Origin: Candidatus Gastranaerophilales bacterium
GTDB taxonomy: Bacteria > Cyanobacteriota > Vampirovibrionia > Gastranaerophilales > Gastranaerophilaceae
Assembly (NCBI GenBank): GCA_947632315.1
Contig: CANROV010000019.1
Span: 1 to 19,376 of the forward strand
DNA length: 19,376 bases
Direction: 5' to 3'
Shown: positions 6,861 through 15,464 of the stretch, one piece after another
Layout of the letters: each line of letters opens with the position of its first letter
How positions within the stretch are numbered: the first letter of the stretch is position 1
Notes under the pieces: model-generated
Seen by the model: the letters and a program-made list of their open reading frames with translations, nothing else
Database searches by the model: none
What the model was told of the DNA's origin: nothing
Made by a program: the position numbers and the translations under genes

Positions 6861-8552
6861 ATGAATTTGAAAATTAAATGGACTCTGCTGGTGTTATATT
6901 TAATATTTATGACAGCATTTGTTTATTTCTTTATAAGGCTGGAAACGCCGATTTATATATGCGATAAAGTTGAACAAAATCTTTTCTTCTATGATTATTC
7001 TAGGTTGTTTATTGATAACATAGGGGATTTCCTTACAAAAATGCAGTATGAAATATATAACCTGAACAGAAATCCTTTTATGAATATATTCCTGTTACCA
7101 TTTTATTTTATATTCAAAGAAAGCAGATTCGGTTATATCACAGCTGTGAATATAGTATTTATGTTTCCTTGCATGATGCTGCTATATACTATATTTAATA
7201 AGTATTTTATGCCGGATGAAAAAAAAGGTAATTTATTATCAATTGCCGTTTGTTCTTGCATATTTTTATCTACAGCATTTTGGCAGTGTTCGCTTCAGGG
7301 AGTTCCTGATATCTGCGGTATGGTAAGTGTGCTTGTTGCTTTTATTATTTATTTAAAATCAGATTTAAAAAATAAGTTTTCGTTTTCAAATGTTGTTTTA
7401 ATTTCTGTACTGTTGTATTTGTCTTTTTTAATGCGGAGATGGTATTCTACTGTAATATTGTCGTTTATACTCTCTATGCTGTTAGAAAACTTTATTTTAT
7501 CAGTTATTGAAACTAAAAATATAAAAAATATATTAAAATTCAATTATTTTTCTTGCTTAAATATAGGTATGATATCTGCATTCATCGGAATTATGGCATA
7601 TATTATACAGGGAGGCTATGTAAAAAGAATACTTGAAGGTGCAGAAAATGCAGAAAGAGCAATTTATACGGTCGGATATAATCAATGGATGGTTGTCTTT
7701 ATTGATTACTTGGGAATAATATTACTTGCTTTTGCAGTTATAGGCACTGTTTACTATTTTAAAAACCATACTGTCAGATTTACCGCTTTTAATCTAATTA
7801 TATACACTCTTTTATATATTGTATTTATGCATAATCAATATATTTGGATAAATCATTATCTATTTATTGCTTCTATGCTTCTGCTGTTGATATCATACGG
7901 AGTATATAAAATTTCAGATACGATAAAAAATAAAACTGGAAAATCCTTATTCTTGGTTTTATTTATTTTATTTAACATATTAAATTTCGGCACATATTTT
8001 GTGTGGGATAAACATAATCATTCTTTATTACATTTATTTCCTTCAAAATATTCTTATCCTTATATATCGGCAGATTATGAAAAAGTTGAAAAAATGTATA
8101 ATTACTTAAAATCAGAATATGAAAAGGATAATAATATAAAAGTGGCTATATACGGACTGAATAATTCAATAGGATATTATCAATTAAGAAGTTTAGACCC
8201 TAAAAGTGATTTTGCAAAAAATAATGTAATATCTGAAGTTATTTTAGATTCTGATTTTCATGGACTGGAAGTAAATGCTGATTATATTATATTTATTAAT
8301 CCGCATGGGATATTTAATGATTTAGAGTTAAGCAAAGTTTTAACAGCTACGCACCAAATGTTTATGAATAATACGGGTATAGCTAAAAATTATAAAGAAG
8401 TAATGACTGAAACTTTTCAAAACGGAGAAACCGTAAAAATATTTAAACGAACTAAACAATTAACAAAAGTACAAATAAAAAAATATCTTGAACCGTTCTT
8501 GGAATTTGCTCCGGATTGGCAGGAAAGAGAACTTAAAAAATTATACGAATAA
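6861..8552 (+). CDS. Polytopic membrane protein, GT-C glycosyltransferase-like
   Basis: 563 residues. About ten hydrophobic segments lie between residue 8 and about 382, for example 8-25, 74-86, 92-114, 124-140, 150-165, 177-190, 196-216, 233-250, 276-299, 308-324, 331-350 and 361-381. A soluble C-terminal domain of about 175 residues follows. The topology, the first large loop, NRNPFMNIFLLPFYFIF, and the aromatic patch HNQYIWINHY (324-333) recall GT-C enzymes, which take sugars from polyprenyl-phosphate donors at the outer face of the membrane. I cannot identify the catalytic acid with confidence; D35 and E38 in the first loop are candidates. No glycan cluster surrounds it. There is no good Shine-Dalgarno. 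It lies 35 bases before miaB. A membrane protein of another family remains possible. Confidence 0.8.
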   Translation: MNLKIKWTLLVLYLIFMTAFVYFFIRLETPIYICDKVEQNLFFYDYSRLFIDNIGDFLTKMQYEIYNLNRNPFMNIFLLPFYFIFKESRFGYITAVNIVFMFPCMMLLYTIFNKYFMPDEKKGNLLSIAVCSCIFLSTAFWQCSLQGVPDICGMVSVLVAFIIYLKSDLKNKFSFSNVVLISVLLYLSFLMRRWYSTVILSFILSMLLENFILSVIETKNIKNILKFNYFSCLNIGMISAFIGIMAYIIQGGYVKRILEGAENAERAIYTVGYNQWMVVFIDYLGIILLAFAVIGTVYYFKNHTVRFTAFNLIIYTLLYIVFMHNQYIWINHYLFIASMLLLLISYGVYKISDTIKNKTGKSLFLVLFILFNILNFGTYFVWDKHNHSLLHLFPSKYSYPYISADYEKVEKMYNYLKSEYEKDNNIKVAIYGLNNSIGYYQLRSLDPKSDFAKNNVISEVILDSDFHGLEVNADYIIFINPHGIFNDLELSKVLTATHQMFMNNTGIAKNYKEVMTETFQNGETVKIFKRTKQLTKVQIKKYLEPFLEFAPDWQERELKKLYE

Positions 8553-8575
8553 AAACTAAAAAATTATGTTTTAAG

Positions 8576-8588
8576 TATAATAATTTTA
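8576..8588 (+). promoter_or_regulatory. -10-like box placed for leaderless miaB transcription
   Basis: TATAAT at 8576-8581 is followed by six bases and the miaB ATG, so initiation 7 bases downstream would fall on the A of the start codon. No ribosome binding site lies in between. No good -35 is visible, so the call rests on the -10 box and the missing Shine-Dalgarno. Confidence 0.3.
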
Positions 8589-9910
8589 TGAAAAAGTTAT
8601 ATATAGAAACACTCGGATGTCAGATGAATAAATCGGATTCTGAGAGAATAGCGGGTATTCTCTCGCATTTTGACTATGTTCAAACCGAAAATGAAAAGGA
8701 AGCTGATTTATTAATTATAAATACTTGTTCAATAAGGCAGTTGTCTGCGGATAAAGCATACAGCCAATTAGGTGTATGGGGAAAAAGGAAAAAAGATAAA
8801 CCTAACCTTAAAATAGCGATATGCGGGTGCGTTGCACAGCAGGATAAAGAAAATGTAAGAAAACGTGCGCCATACGTTGATTTAGTATTCGGAACTCATA
8901 ATATTTATGAACTTCCCGATTTAATTAAAAAAATTGAAAATAATGAAAAAGTTTGTGCAATAACAAATAAACCCGTAATAAAGAATCAAAATGATTTTAA
9001 TATTATAAGAAAAGAATCCGTAAATGCCTGGATACCGATTATTGAGGGATGTAATAATTTCTGTACATACTGTGTAGTTCCATTTACAAGAGGCCGTGAA
9101 CGCTCACGAAAACCTGATGAAATAATTGAAGAGGCTCAAAAAATAATTAAAGAAGGATATAAAGAAATAACCCTCCTTGGGCAGAATGTTGACAGCTACG
9201 GCAAAGACTTGAATGATAATAATATAACACTGGCTAATCTTCTCAGAAGTATAAATAAAATTGACGGAGAATTCAGAATAAGGTTTGTTACGTCATATCC
9301 GTCAGATATTAAGGATGACCTTATAAATGCGGTTGATGAATGCGAAAAAGTCTGTAAGTATTTTCATATCCCCATGCAGTCGGGAAATTCAAGAATATTG
9401 AAAGAAATGAACAGACGTTATACAAAAGAAGAATATTATGAAATAGTTTCAAAAATAAGAAAAAGATTTGAAAATGTTACAATAACAAGTGATTTTATTG
9501 CAGGATTTCCGTCTGAAACAGAAGGAGAATTTACGGATACTTTAAAAGCTATGGAGGAATTGGAACTGGATTATTCAAATACGGCAGCATATTCTCCGAG
9601 AGAATTTACAAAAGCGGGAAAAATGGTCGATAAATTTATTCCTGAAGATGTGAAATATAAACGCCTTGAAAGACTCAACGAAAAAAACAGAGAGGTATGT
9701 TTAAAATCTAATGAAAAATTTGTCGGAAAAGTATTAAAAGTTCTTATAGAAGGAAAAATGGAGAAAGACGGTAAAATTAATCTGAATTCCAGAGCAGATA
9801 ATAATAAAATAGTACATTTTGAATCAGATAAACACAACATAGGCGATTTTGTTAACGTAAAAATAAAAAAAGCGCAAACCTGGTGCCTGTATGGAGAACC
9901 GATTGAGTAA
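8588..9910 (+). CDS. miaB: tRNA-2-methylthio-N6-dimethylallyladenosine synthase MiaB
   Basis: Radical-SAM methylthiotransferase converting i6A37 to ms2i6A37 in tRNAs reading UNN codons. 440 residues, normal for MiaB. The N-terminal UPF0004 domain has C11 (TLGCQMN), C47 (NTCSIR) and C81 (CGCVAQQ), ligands of the auxiliary [4Fe-4S] cluster. The radical-SAM cluster is C155-x3-C159-x2-C162 (EGCNNFCTYCVVPFTRGRERSR). A C-terminal TRAM domain covers about 375-440. TLGCQMN and VVPFTRGRE favour MiaB over the related RimO and MtaB. No Shine-Dalgarno is present; TATAAT at 8576-8581 ends 6 bases before ATG, which would suit a leaderless transcript. Co-directional with both flanking genes. Confidence 0.96.
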   Translation: MKKLYIETLGCQMNKSDSERIAGILSHFDYVQTENEKEADLLIINTCSIRQLSADKAYSQLGVWGKRKKDKPNLKIAICGCVAQQDKENVRKRAPYVDLVFGTHNIYELPDLIKKIENNEKVCAITNKPVIKNQNDFNIIRKESVNAWIPIIEGCNNFCTYCVVPFTRGRERSRKPDEIIEEAQKIIKEGYKEITLLGQNVDSYGKDLNDNNITLANLLRSINKIDGEFRIRFVTSYPSDIKDDLINAVDECEKVCKYFHIPMQSGNSRILKEMNRRYTKEEYYEIVSKIRKRFENVTITSDFIAGFPSETEGEFTDTLKAMEELELDYSNTAAYSPREFTKAGKMVDKFIPEDVKYKRLERLNEKNREVCLKSNEKFVGKVLKVLIEGKMEKDGKINLNSRADNNKIVHFESDKHNIGDFVNVKIKKAQTWCLYGEPIE

Positions 9911-9930
9911 TTTCTTATTATGTACATGGT

Positions 9931-9947
9931 GTGATAATCTAAAATTA
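9931..9947 (+). promoter_or_regulatory. -10-like box close to the lipoprotein start
   Basis: GATAAT at 9933-9938 (preceded by TG, an extended -10 feature) ends 8 bases before the ATG at 9947. No ribosome binding site lies between. This repeats the arrangement seen before miaB. No convincing -35 is seen. Confidence 0.25.
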
Positions 9948-11797
9948 TGAAAAAATCCGTAAAATTAATTTTAATATTATTTTTTGTTGCTGTTGTTTTT
10001 TGTGCTTGTTTTCGTATAGACAGAACAGAAGATGAAAATACGAAAACAAAGACTGTTGTAGCTGATGAAAACAGTAATCAGTATGAATACAAACAGCCGA
10101 GAACCGAATTAATAAACGGAGTAGAGTATAGAATGTCACGTTCTCCGGTTGGTAAATATGGCGGGGAAATAGTAATATCAACAATAGGTGAAGGGCCAAA
10201 AACGTTTAATCCGTGGGTATCAAAAGACGCTACATCTTCTCAAATCGGAGATTTATTGTATGACCCTCTGTTTACTACAGACCCGGATGACGGCAGTGTT
10301 ATTCCCGCTTTAGCAAAAGAAATGATTGTTTCCGATGATTTAAAAACGTATACAATAAAACTGAGAAAAGGTGTTAAATGGTCTGACGGTAAAGAAATTA
10401 CTGCCGATGATGTATTATTTACATGGAATGATATTATTTTAGCAGGTTATGGCAATACCTCGCTTAGAGATTCCGTACTTATAGACGGAGAATATCCGAA
10501 AGTAAAAAAAATTGATAAGTATACAATCGAATTTAAAATAAAAAAGCCGTTTGCTCCGTTTCAAAGGTTTGTGGGTACTCAAATTGCACCTGCGCATATA
10601 TACGCTAATGCGGTTAAAAAAGGGAAAAGATATTTTGATTCTTATTTATCGACTACCGTCAATCCTAAAGATATTGTTTCATCGGGTGCATTTATGCTTG
10701 AAGAATATGTTCCGGCTCAGCGTGTTGTAATGAAACGCAACCCTAATTATTATGCTGTTGACGATAATGGCCAGCTTCTTCCTTATATTGATAAATATGT
10801 CATATTAATTGTCGGTGACTTAAATAATGAAATTTTAAAATTTGAATCTGGAGAATTGGATGTTATTTCCGTTAGGGGTAAGGATTTGCCTCGATTTAAA
10901 GAAAAAGAAAAAAAATCTGATTTTAAAATATATAATTTAGGCCCTAATACAGGTACAATGTTTTTAGCTTTTAATTTAAATACAAGAAAAAACAAAGACG
11001 GAAAATACTATGTAAATCCTATAAAACAGAAATGGTTTAATGATTTAAATTTTAGAACGGCAATAGATTATGCAATAGACAGAAAAACCATGGTCTTAAA
11101 TGTAGCAAATGGAGTCGCTCAGCCTTTATATACGGCAGAATCTTTATCTTCAATATTTTTAAATGAACAACTGGCACTCGGGCATGAAAAAGATTTGGTA
11201 TATGCAAAAGAATTGCTTAAAAAATCAGGGTTTTATCAGGATAATAAAGGATTGTTGCATGATAGTGCAGGAAATCCTGTTGAATTTGACTTGTATACAA
11301 ATGCGGGACAAACGGAACGTGAAGCTCTTGGAGTAATGGTTAAGGAGGATTTAAAAGAGCTTGGTATAAAAGTTAATTTTAAACCTATTGAATTTAATAC
11401 GCTTGTAAGTAAAATGATGACAACATCCGATTGGGATATGGTCTTAATGGGATTAACGGGGAATCCTTTGGAACCGCACAGCGGTAAAAATGTATTGTAT
11501 TCAAAAGGTCATTTGCATTTGTTTAATATGAGGTTTCAAGGTGATAAAGAAGATGTAATTCTTCCTTGGGAAAAAGAACTGGATGAAATAATTGAGCAAG
11601 GTGCTTTAGAGCTTGATTATAATAAGCGAAAAGTTATATATGATAAATACCAGCAGATTATATATGATGAAAGACCGTTTATTTATCTGTATTCCCCTTT
11701 AACAATAACAGCAGTAAGAAAGAAAATAAAAAATCTGCATCCGACTCAATTAGGCGGTACTCTTCACAATATTGAGGAATTATACATAGAAAATTAG
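9947..11797 (+). CDS. Oligopeptide-type ABC transporter substrate-binding lipoprotein (SBP family 5)
   Basis: Extracytoplasmic solute receptor for peptides or similar ligands. 616 residues, on the long side for the family. The N-terminal signal has KK, a hydrophobic stretch (7-18) and a lipobox ending A20-C21 (VFCAC), so it is probably a lipid-anchored protein. The SBP_bac_5 body follows: DPLFTTDPDDGSVIPALAKE, YTIKLRKGVKWSDGKEITADDV, FRTAIDYAIDRKTMV, and DWDMVLMG-type late motifs. No DppB/DppC permease or DppD/F ATPase genes are in the window, so it works with unlinked partners. ATG lacks a Shine-Dalgarno; a TGTGATAAT box ends 8 bases before it. One base separates its stop from the DegT-like gene, so the two are translated from one mRNA. 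Ligand not predictable. Confidence 0.92.
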   Translation: MKKSVKLILILFFVAVVFCACFRIDRTEDENTKTKTVVADENSNQYEYKQPRTELINGVEYRMSRSPVGKYGGEIVISTIGEGPKTFNPWVSKDATSSQIGDLLYDPLFTTDPDDGSVIPALAKEMIVSDDLKTYTIKLRKGVKWSDGKEITADDVLFTWNDIILAGYGNTSLRDSVLIDGEYPKVKKIDKYTIEFKIKKPFAPFQRFVGTQIAPAHIYANAVKKGKRYFDSYLSTTVNPKDIVSSGAFMLEEYVPAQRVVMKRNPNYYAVDDNGQLLPYIDKYVILIVGDLNNEILKFESGELDVISVRGKDLPRFKEKEKKSDFKIYNLGPNTGTMFLAFNLNTRKNKDGKYYVNPIKQKWFNDLNFRTAIDYAIDRKTMVLNVANGVAQPLYTAESLSSIFLNEQLALGHEKDLVYAKELLKKSGFYQDNKGLLHDSAGNPVEFDLYTNAGQTEREALGVMVKEDLKELGIKVNFKPIEFNTLVSKMMTTSDWDMVLMGLTGNPLEPHSGKNVLYSKGHLHLFNMRFQGDKEDVILPWEKELDEIIEQGALELDYNKRKVIYDKYQQIIYDERPFIYLYSPLTITAVRKKIKNLHPTQLGGTLHNIEELYIEN

Positions 11798-11798
11798 C

Positions 11799-12608
11799 AT
11801 GAATTATTCGCTTATAAAATTAAACACTGCAAGAAATTGTTTGAGATACATTGTAAGAGCGTACAATATAAAAGAAATTTTTATACCGTATTACTTGTGT
11901 GCTTCGGTCAGAACTTCATTGAAAAAAGAAAACTGTAAGATAATATATTATCATATTAACAGAAGTTTTGAACCTGAAGAACTGCCTAAAAATGTTTATA
12001 TACTTTATCCTAATTATTTTGGAATATGTTCTGATATAGTAAATAAGCTTGTAAAAAAATATAAAAATCTAATTATCGACAATGCTCATGCTTTTTATGA
12101 ACCGCCAAAAGGTATTGCATCATTTTATTCATTAAGAAAATTCTTTCCCTATCTTCAAAACGGAGCGTTTTTATATACCTCCAAAATTATTGATATGACT
12201 TTACATAAAGATGATTATAAATACAGTTCTCATTTATTGAATTATAAAGAAATATGCCAAAATGAAAATCGGCTTGATGGTGAAGATATAAAAATAATTT
12301 CAGATACAACATTGAATATATTTTCTGATATGGATTTTGAATCGGAACAAAAACAACGGCTTGAAAAATTCCAATATTTTCATAACAAATACGGAAATAC
12401 AAATTGTCTGAATATAAACAGAAATAATATACAATCGCCATTTATATATCCGTATCTTCTAAAAACTTCAAATGAAGCGGAACATGTGGTAAAAGAGCTT
12501 CAGAATAGCGGTTATGTCATATACAAATATTGGCATAATCTTCCCGATAGTTTTGAAGAAAAAATATTTTATACAAATTTAGTTGCAATTCCGTTGAATG
12601 CTAAGTAA
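11799..12608 (+). CDS. DegT/DnrJ/EryC1/StrS-like PLP-fold protein, short form
   Basis: 269 residues, clearly shorter than usual sugar aminotransferases of this family (~370-400). Several family landmarks are seen: IPYYLCASV (29-37), NVYILYPNYFG (65-75), IIDNAHAFYEPP (92-103, where D94 and H97 fall near the PLP-ring contacts) and ASFYSLRKFFPYLQNGAFLY (107-126), where K114 sits at the expected Schiff-base lysine. The C-terminus stops at LVAIPLNAK, where family members normally continue for another helix, so the end may be trimmed. ATG lies one base after the lipoprotein stop with no own Shine-Dalgarno, implying coupling. Its last 8 bases overlap the convergent gene. It may be a diverged aminotransferase-like enzyme; substrate unknown. 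Confidence 0.8.
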   Translation: MNYSLIKLNTARNCLRYIVRAYNIKEIFIPYYLCASVRTSLKKENCKIIYYHINRSFEPEELPKNVYILYPNYFGICSDIVNKLVKKYKNLIIDNAHAFYEPPKGIASFYSLRKFFPYLQNGAFLYTSKIIDMTLHKDDYKYSSHLLNYKEICQNENRLDGEDIKIISDTTLNIFSDMDFESEQKQRLEKFQYFHNKYGNTNCLNINRNNIQSPFIYPYLLKTSNEAEHVVKELQNSGYVIYKYWHNLPDSFEEKIFYTNLVAIPLNAK

Positions 12609-14265
12609 AATCCTTAAAAATGTCGGGGTTTATGTTTGGAATTTTAGAATAATTTTTTGAAACATTTCTATCGGGTGCAAAAAGTCTTTCATCCTGCATA
12701 TCTTTAATTGCAAGCATAGAAGCAATTTTTTCAGATAATTTCTGTTCTTTAGTAAGTTTTGCTTCAACAAAAGCCGCAGGAATAAATGCGATTACAGCAC
12801 CAAGTCCTGTCATAAACGCTGACATCCTTTTATTTGAAAGATTTTTCGACAGATGATGTCCTATTCCTCCGCCTGCTGCTGTTGCTAATATATCTAAAGG
12901 CCCAAGAATAGTTTCTGATAATGATTTTATTCCTACTGATTGTTCATATAAATGTTCTCTTTGGTTATTTATAACTTTAAGAGTATTGGTTTTAAGTAAT
13001 TCTGCTTCTTCCATTTGTTTGGGAGAATATTGAATTTGTTTTTTTGCATCTATTCGTGCTTTTAATTTAGGAAGTTCATTTTGAGAAAATTTCTCATAAT
13101 CTTTTAAATCTTTGTATGTGGTTTTTATAAAATCAATAAATGATTGTTTTTTATTATCTTTTTCAACGGTATATATTTCCGGATGTTCGCTGAATTGTTT
13201 TAAGTGTTTATATTTTGTAGCACATATAACTTTATTTTCCAGATTAGATATATTTTTATTTAAAATAAAATAAGTAAAAAGCGGAACTCCGATTTTAATA
13301 ATCAATCTTAAAGCTTTATTTTGTATTTTTAGAGCGTCAGCGAGTTTATCCGTTATAAGGTATTCCAAAAAACCACCCGTAAAAAGAGATGAGTATGAAA
13401 TATTAGAAATTGTTTCAACTTTCCTTAAATCTTCCAAAACATCGTGTTCTACATTTTTTATAAGGTTAGTGAAAAATTGTTTATCATTTTTTGCTTTTTC
13501 AGTTTGATTTTGAGTTAAATTATTATCAGAGACAGTATTGAATTTTTTCAAATAATTATCTTTTTGTTTTTCATAATCTTGTAATGACTGTTTATAGTCT
13601 GCAACTGCCTGAAAAGAAGAGCTTATGTTTACTCTGTCGGAAAGTTTATCAACAACCGATTTCCTTTTTTCTTCATATTGAACAATTGAATTAACTTCTT
13701 TTTCTTGTTCATCATTAAGTTGAGTGAATATTTTAGTATCATTTAAAATTGATTGAGTAGCGTCAAAGCTTGCTTTTCTGATAATACCAAGCTGTGACTG
13801 CATTGAATTTTTTATACCTTTAGCGAAAAATAAACCGCTTCCGACAGCTGTAATTAATGTTAGTGCTTTACTGACGGGAATAGTCTTGCCTAAAATACTT
13901 ATTTGAGTACTGCTGTATTTATTAAGTGCTTTAGTTGTCTTTTTAATAAGTTTATTTTTGTCTGAGTGCTTTTCAAGTAAAGGTACTGCTTTTGTTATTG
14001 CGGTCGGAAGGGAAGATAGTATACCGGCTATTGACATTAATTCAATATTATAGGTTTGGAAAAAAGTTTCTGAATCTTCCGCTTTTTCGTGTTCATAACT
14101 GTCAAGTAAGAGTAAAGGCTCTGAAATTGCTTTTGCTTTTGATTTAAATTCTTCGGAAAGAGATGAGGGATTTATATTATTGGTCTGCAATAAATTTTGA
14201 CGCCATTCCTTATATTCGTCAATATGATTTCTATATTTCGTATAAAAAGAAAAAATATTGTTCAT
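12601..14265 (-). CDS. Large hypothetical protein with hydrophobic segments and coiled coils
   Basis: 554 residues, not recognised. No signal peptide. Hydrophobic stretches lie near 76-92 (SIAGILSSLPTAITKAV), 127-150 (including PVSKALTLITAVGSGLFFA), 320-338 (LRLIIKIGVPLFTYFIL), 460-475 (glycine-rich LATAAGGGIGHHL) and 490-508 (AFMTGLGAVIAFIPAAFV). Between them are long charged, Q/N/K-rich, probably coiled-coil regions (about 185-300 and 365-450). The pattern of paired hydrophobic hairpins separated by a coiled coil suggests a membrane-associated or membrane-inserting protein. ATG at 14265-14263 has only a distant AAAGG, so initiation is weakly supported. Transcribed alone; convergent with the DegT-like gene (8-base overlap) and divergent from the activase gene. 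Probably a lineage-restricted family. Confidence 0.8.
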   Translation of the reverse strand: MNNIFSFYTKYRNHIDEYKEWRQNLLQTNNINPSSLSEEFKSKAKAISEPLLLLDSYEHEKAEDSETFFQTYNIELMSIAGILSSLPTAITKAVPLLEKHSDKNKLIKKTTKALNKYSSTQISILGKTIPVSKALTLITAVGSGLFFAKGIKNSMQSQLGIIRKASFDATQSILNDTKIFTQLNDEQEKEVNSIVQYEEKRKSVVDKLSDRVNISSSFQAVADYKQSLQDYEKQKDNYLKKFNTVSDNNLTQNQTEKAKNDKQFFTNLIKNVEHDVLEDLRKVETISNISYSSLFTGGFLEYLITDKLADALKIQNKALRLIIKIGVPLFTYFILNKNISNLENKVICATKYKHLKQFSEHPEIYTVEKDNKKQSFIDFIKTTYKDLKDYEKFSQNELPKLKARIDAKKQIQYSPKQMEEAELLKTNTLKVINNQREHLYEQSVGIKSLSETILGPLDILATAAGGGIGHHLSKNLSNKRMSAFMTGLGAVIAFIPAAFVEAKLTKEQKLSEKIASMLAIKDMQDERLFAPDRNVSKNYSKIPNINPDIFKDFT

Positions 14266-14468
14266 TTAAACATAAAAAACCTTTCAATTACAATTTGTTT
14301 AATGTTAAAGATACTTTAAATTTGTTATTTTTTCCATTATTTATTTATATAATTTTACAAAAATCAATTTAAGACTAAAAGATAATTATTTTTCTAGTAA
14401 AATTAAAGTAATAGATTGGGAAGTGTTATATATAAAAGGGAAATTTCTCGAGTTGCGGAGGAAAATTA
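14266..14468. other. Divergent intergenic region, no gene seen
   Basis: 203 AT-rich bases between the 554-codon gene (leftward) and the activase gene (rightward). It should hold both promoters. No convincing -35/-10 pair with 16-18 base spacing stands out on either strand. The only symmetrical element is the short palindrome TTAAAG-ATA-CTTTAA (14305-14319). The right end carries the strong GGAGG (14457-14461) of the activase gene. Confidence 0.5.
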
Positions 14469-15464
14469 ATGTCTTTAAATTCATATTTAGGAATAGATGT
14501 AGGTTCTGTTACGACAAAAGCAGCTATTGTTGATGAAAACGGTAAATTTATAGACGGCTTTATGACAAGAACTGCAGGGAAGCCTGTAATTGCGGTACAA
14601 ACTTCACTAAGGAATTTATTAAAACAAGCGAAACAGGAATATAATATATTAGGAGTCGGGACGACAGGTTCAGGCCGAAATTTGGCAGGCGCTTTGGTTG
14701 GGGCTGATGTAATAAAAAATGAGATAACGGCGCATGCGGTAGCTGCAAGCACTTATGTTCCGGGCGTGCAGACAATACTGGAAATAGGCGGTCAAGATTC
14801 AAAAATAATAATACTAAGAGATGGAATAGTAACTGATTTTGCCATGAATACGGTTTGTGCGGCAGGAACGGGAAGTTTCTTAGATCAACAGGCTTCAAGA
14901 TTGAATGTTCCCATACAAAATTTTGGAGAGCTTGCTTTAAAATCAAAATCACCTGCAAGGATAGCAGGCAGATGCGGAGTATTTGCCGAAAGTGATTTAA
15001 TTCATAAACAGCAGTTAGGCTACCCTGTTGAAGATTTATTATACGGATTATGTCAAGCGCTTGTCAGAAATTATTTAAGCAACTTGGCATTAGGAAAAGA
15101 ACTTTTGCCTACTGTAACTTTTCAAGGCGGTGTAGCTACCAATATCGGAATGGTTAAGGCATTTGAAGATGCATTAAATCTGAATATTGTAGTTCCTGAA
15201 AATCATCAAACAATGGGGGCTATAGGTGCAGCTCTGTTAGCTATGGAAAATCATCAATTTAATGATACACGAACCGCATTTAAAGGCTGGTCTATCGGGG
15301 AAATATCATTCAATTCGTATACAAACCAATGCAGCGGTTGTGCAAATAACTGTGAAGTAATTACAATTGTTGAAGGTGAAGTGACCTCTACAGATTTGAA
15401 AAATAAATCAGATAATATAATAGCACGCTGGGGCGGTACTTGCGGAAGATGGGATATAGGCTGA
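14469..15464 (+). CDS. Acyl-CoA dehydratase activase (HgdC/BcrAD-BadFG ATPase family)
   Basis: ATP-driven reductive activator of 2-hydroxyacyl-CoA dehydratase or related enzymes. A dimer bridged by one [4Fe-4S] cluster delivers a low-potential electron. 331 residues. The ASKHA fold is evident: D10-VGSVTTK (phosphate 1), EIGGQDSK (105-112, phosphate 2) and TFQGGVATN (217-225, adenosine). The two bridging-cluster cysteines are present, C130 (NTVCAAGTGSF) and C169 (AGRCGVFAESDLIH), corresponding to C127 and C166 of Acidaminococcus HgdC. A tail of about 70 residues adds C288-x2-C291-x3-C295 and C325 (GGTCGRW), as in YjiL-type proteins. No dehydratase subunit gene (HgdA/B) is adjacent. ATG follows GGAGG by 7 bases. 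Oxygen-sensitive chemistry fits an anaerobe. Confidence 0.92.
   Translation: MSLNSYLGIDVGSVTTKAAIVDENGKFIDGFMTRTAGKPVIAVQTSLRNLLKQAKQEYNILGVGTTGSGRNLAGALVGADVIKNEITAHAVAASTYVPGVQTILEIGGQDSKIIILRDGIVTDFAMNTVCAAGTGSFLDQQASRLNVPIQNFGELALKSKSPARIAGRCGVFAESDLIHKQQLGYPVEDLLYGLCQALVRNYLSNLALGKELLPTVTFQGGVATNIGMVKAFEDALNLNIVVPENHQTMGAIGAALLAMENHQFNDTRTAFKGWSIGEISFNSYTNQCSGCANNCEVITIVEGEVTSTDLKNKSDNIIARWGGTCGRWDIG

Noticed and set aside
14305..14319. Palindrome TTAAAG-ATA-CTTTAA in the divergent gap
   Set aside because: Six-base A/T arms are expected by chance in this composition.
14560..14958. 132-codon minus-strand frame
   Set aside because: Antisense shadow of the activase gene over its ATP-binding and cluster motifs.
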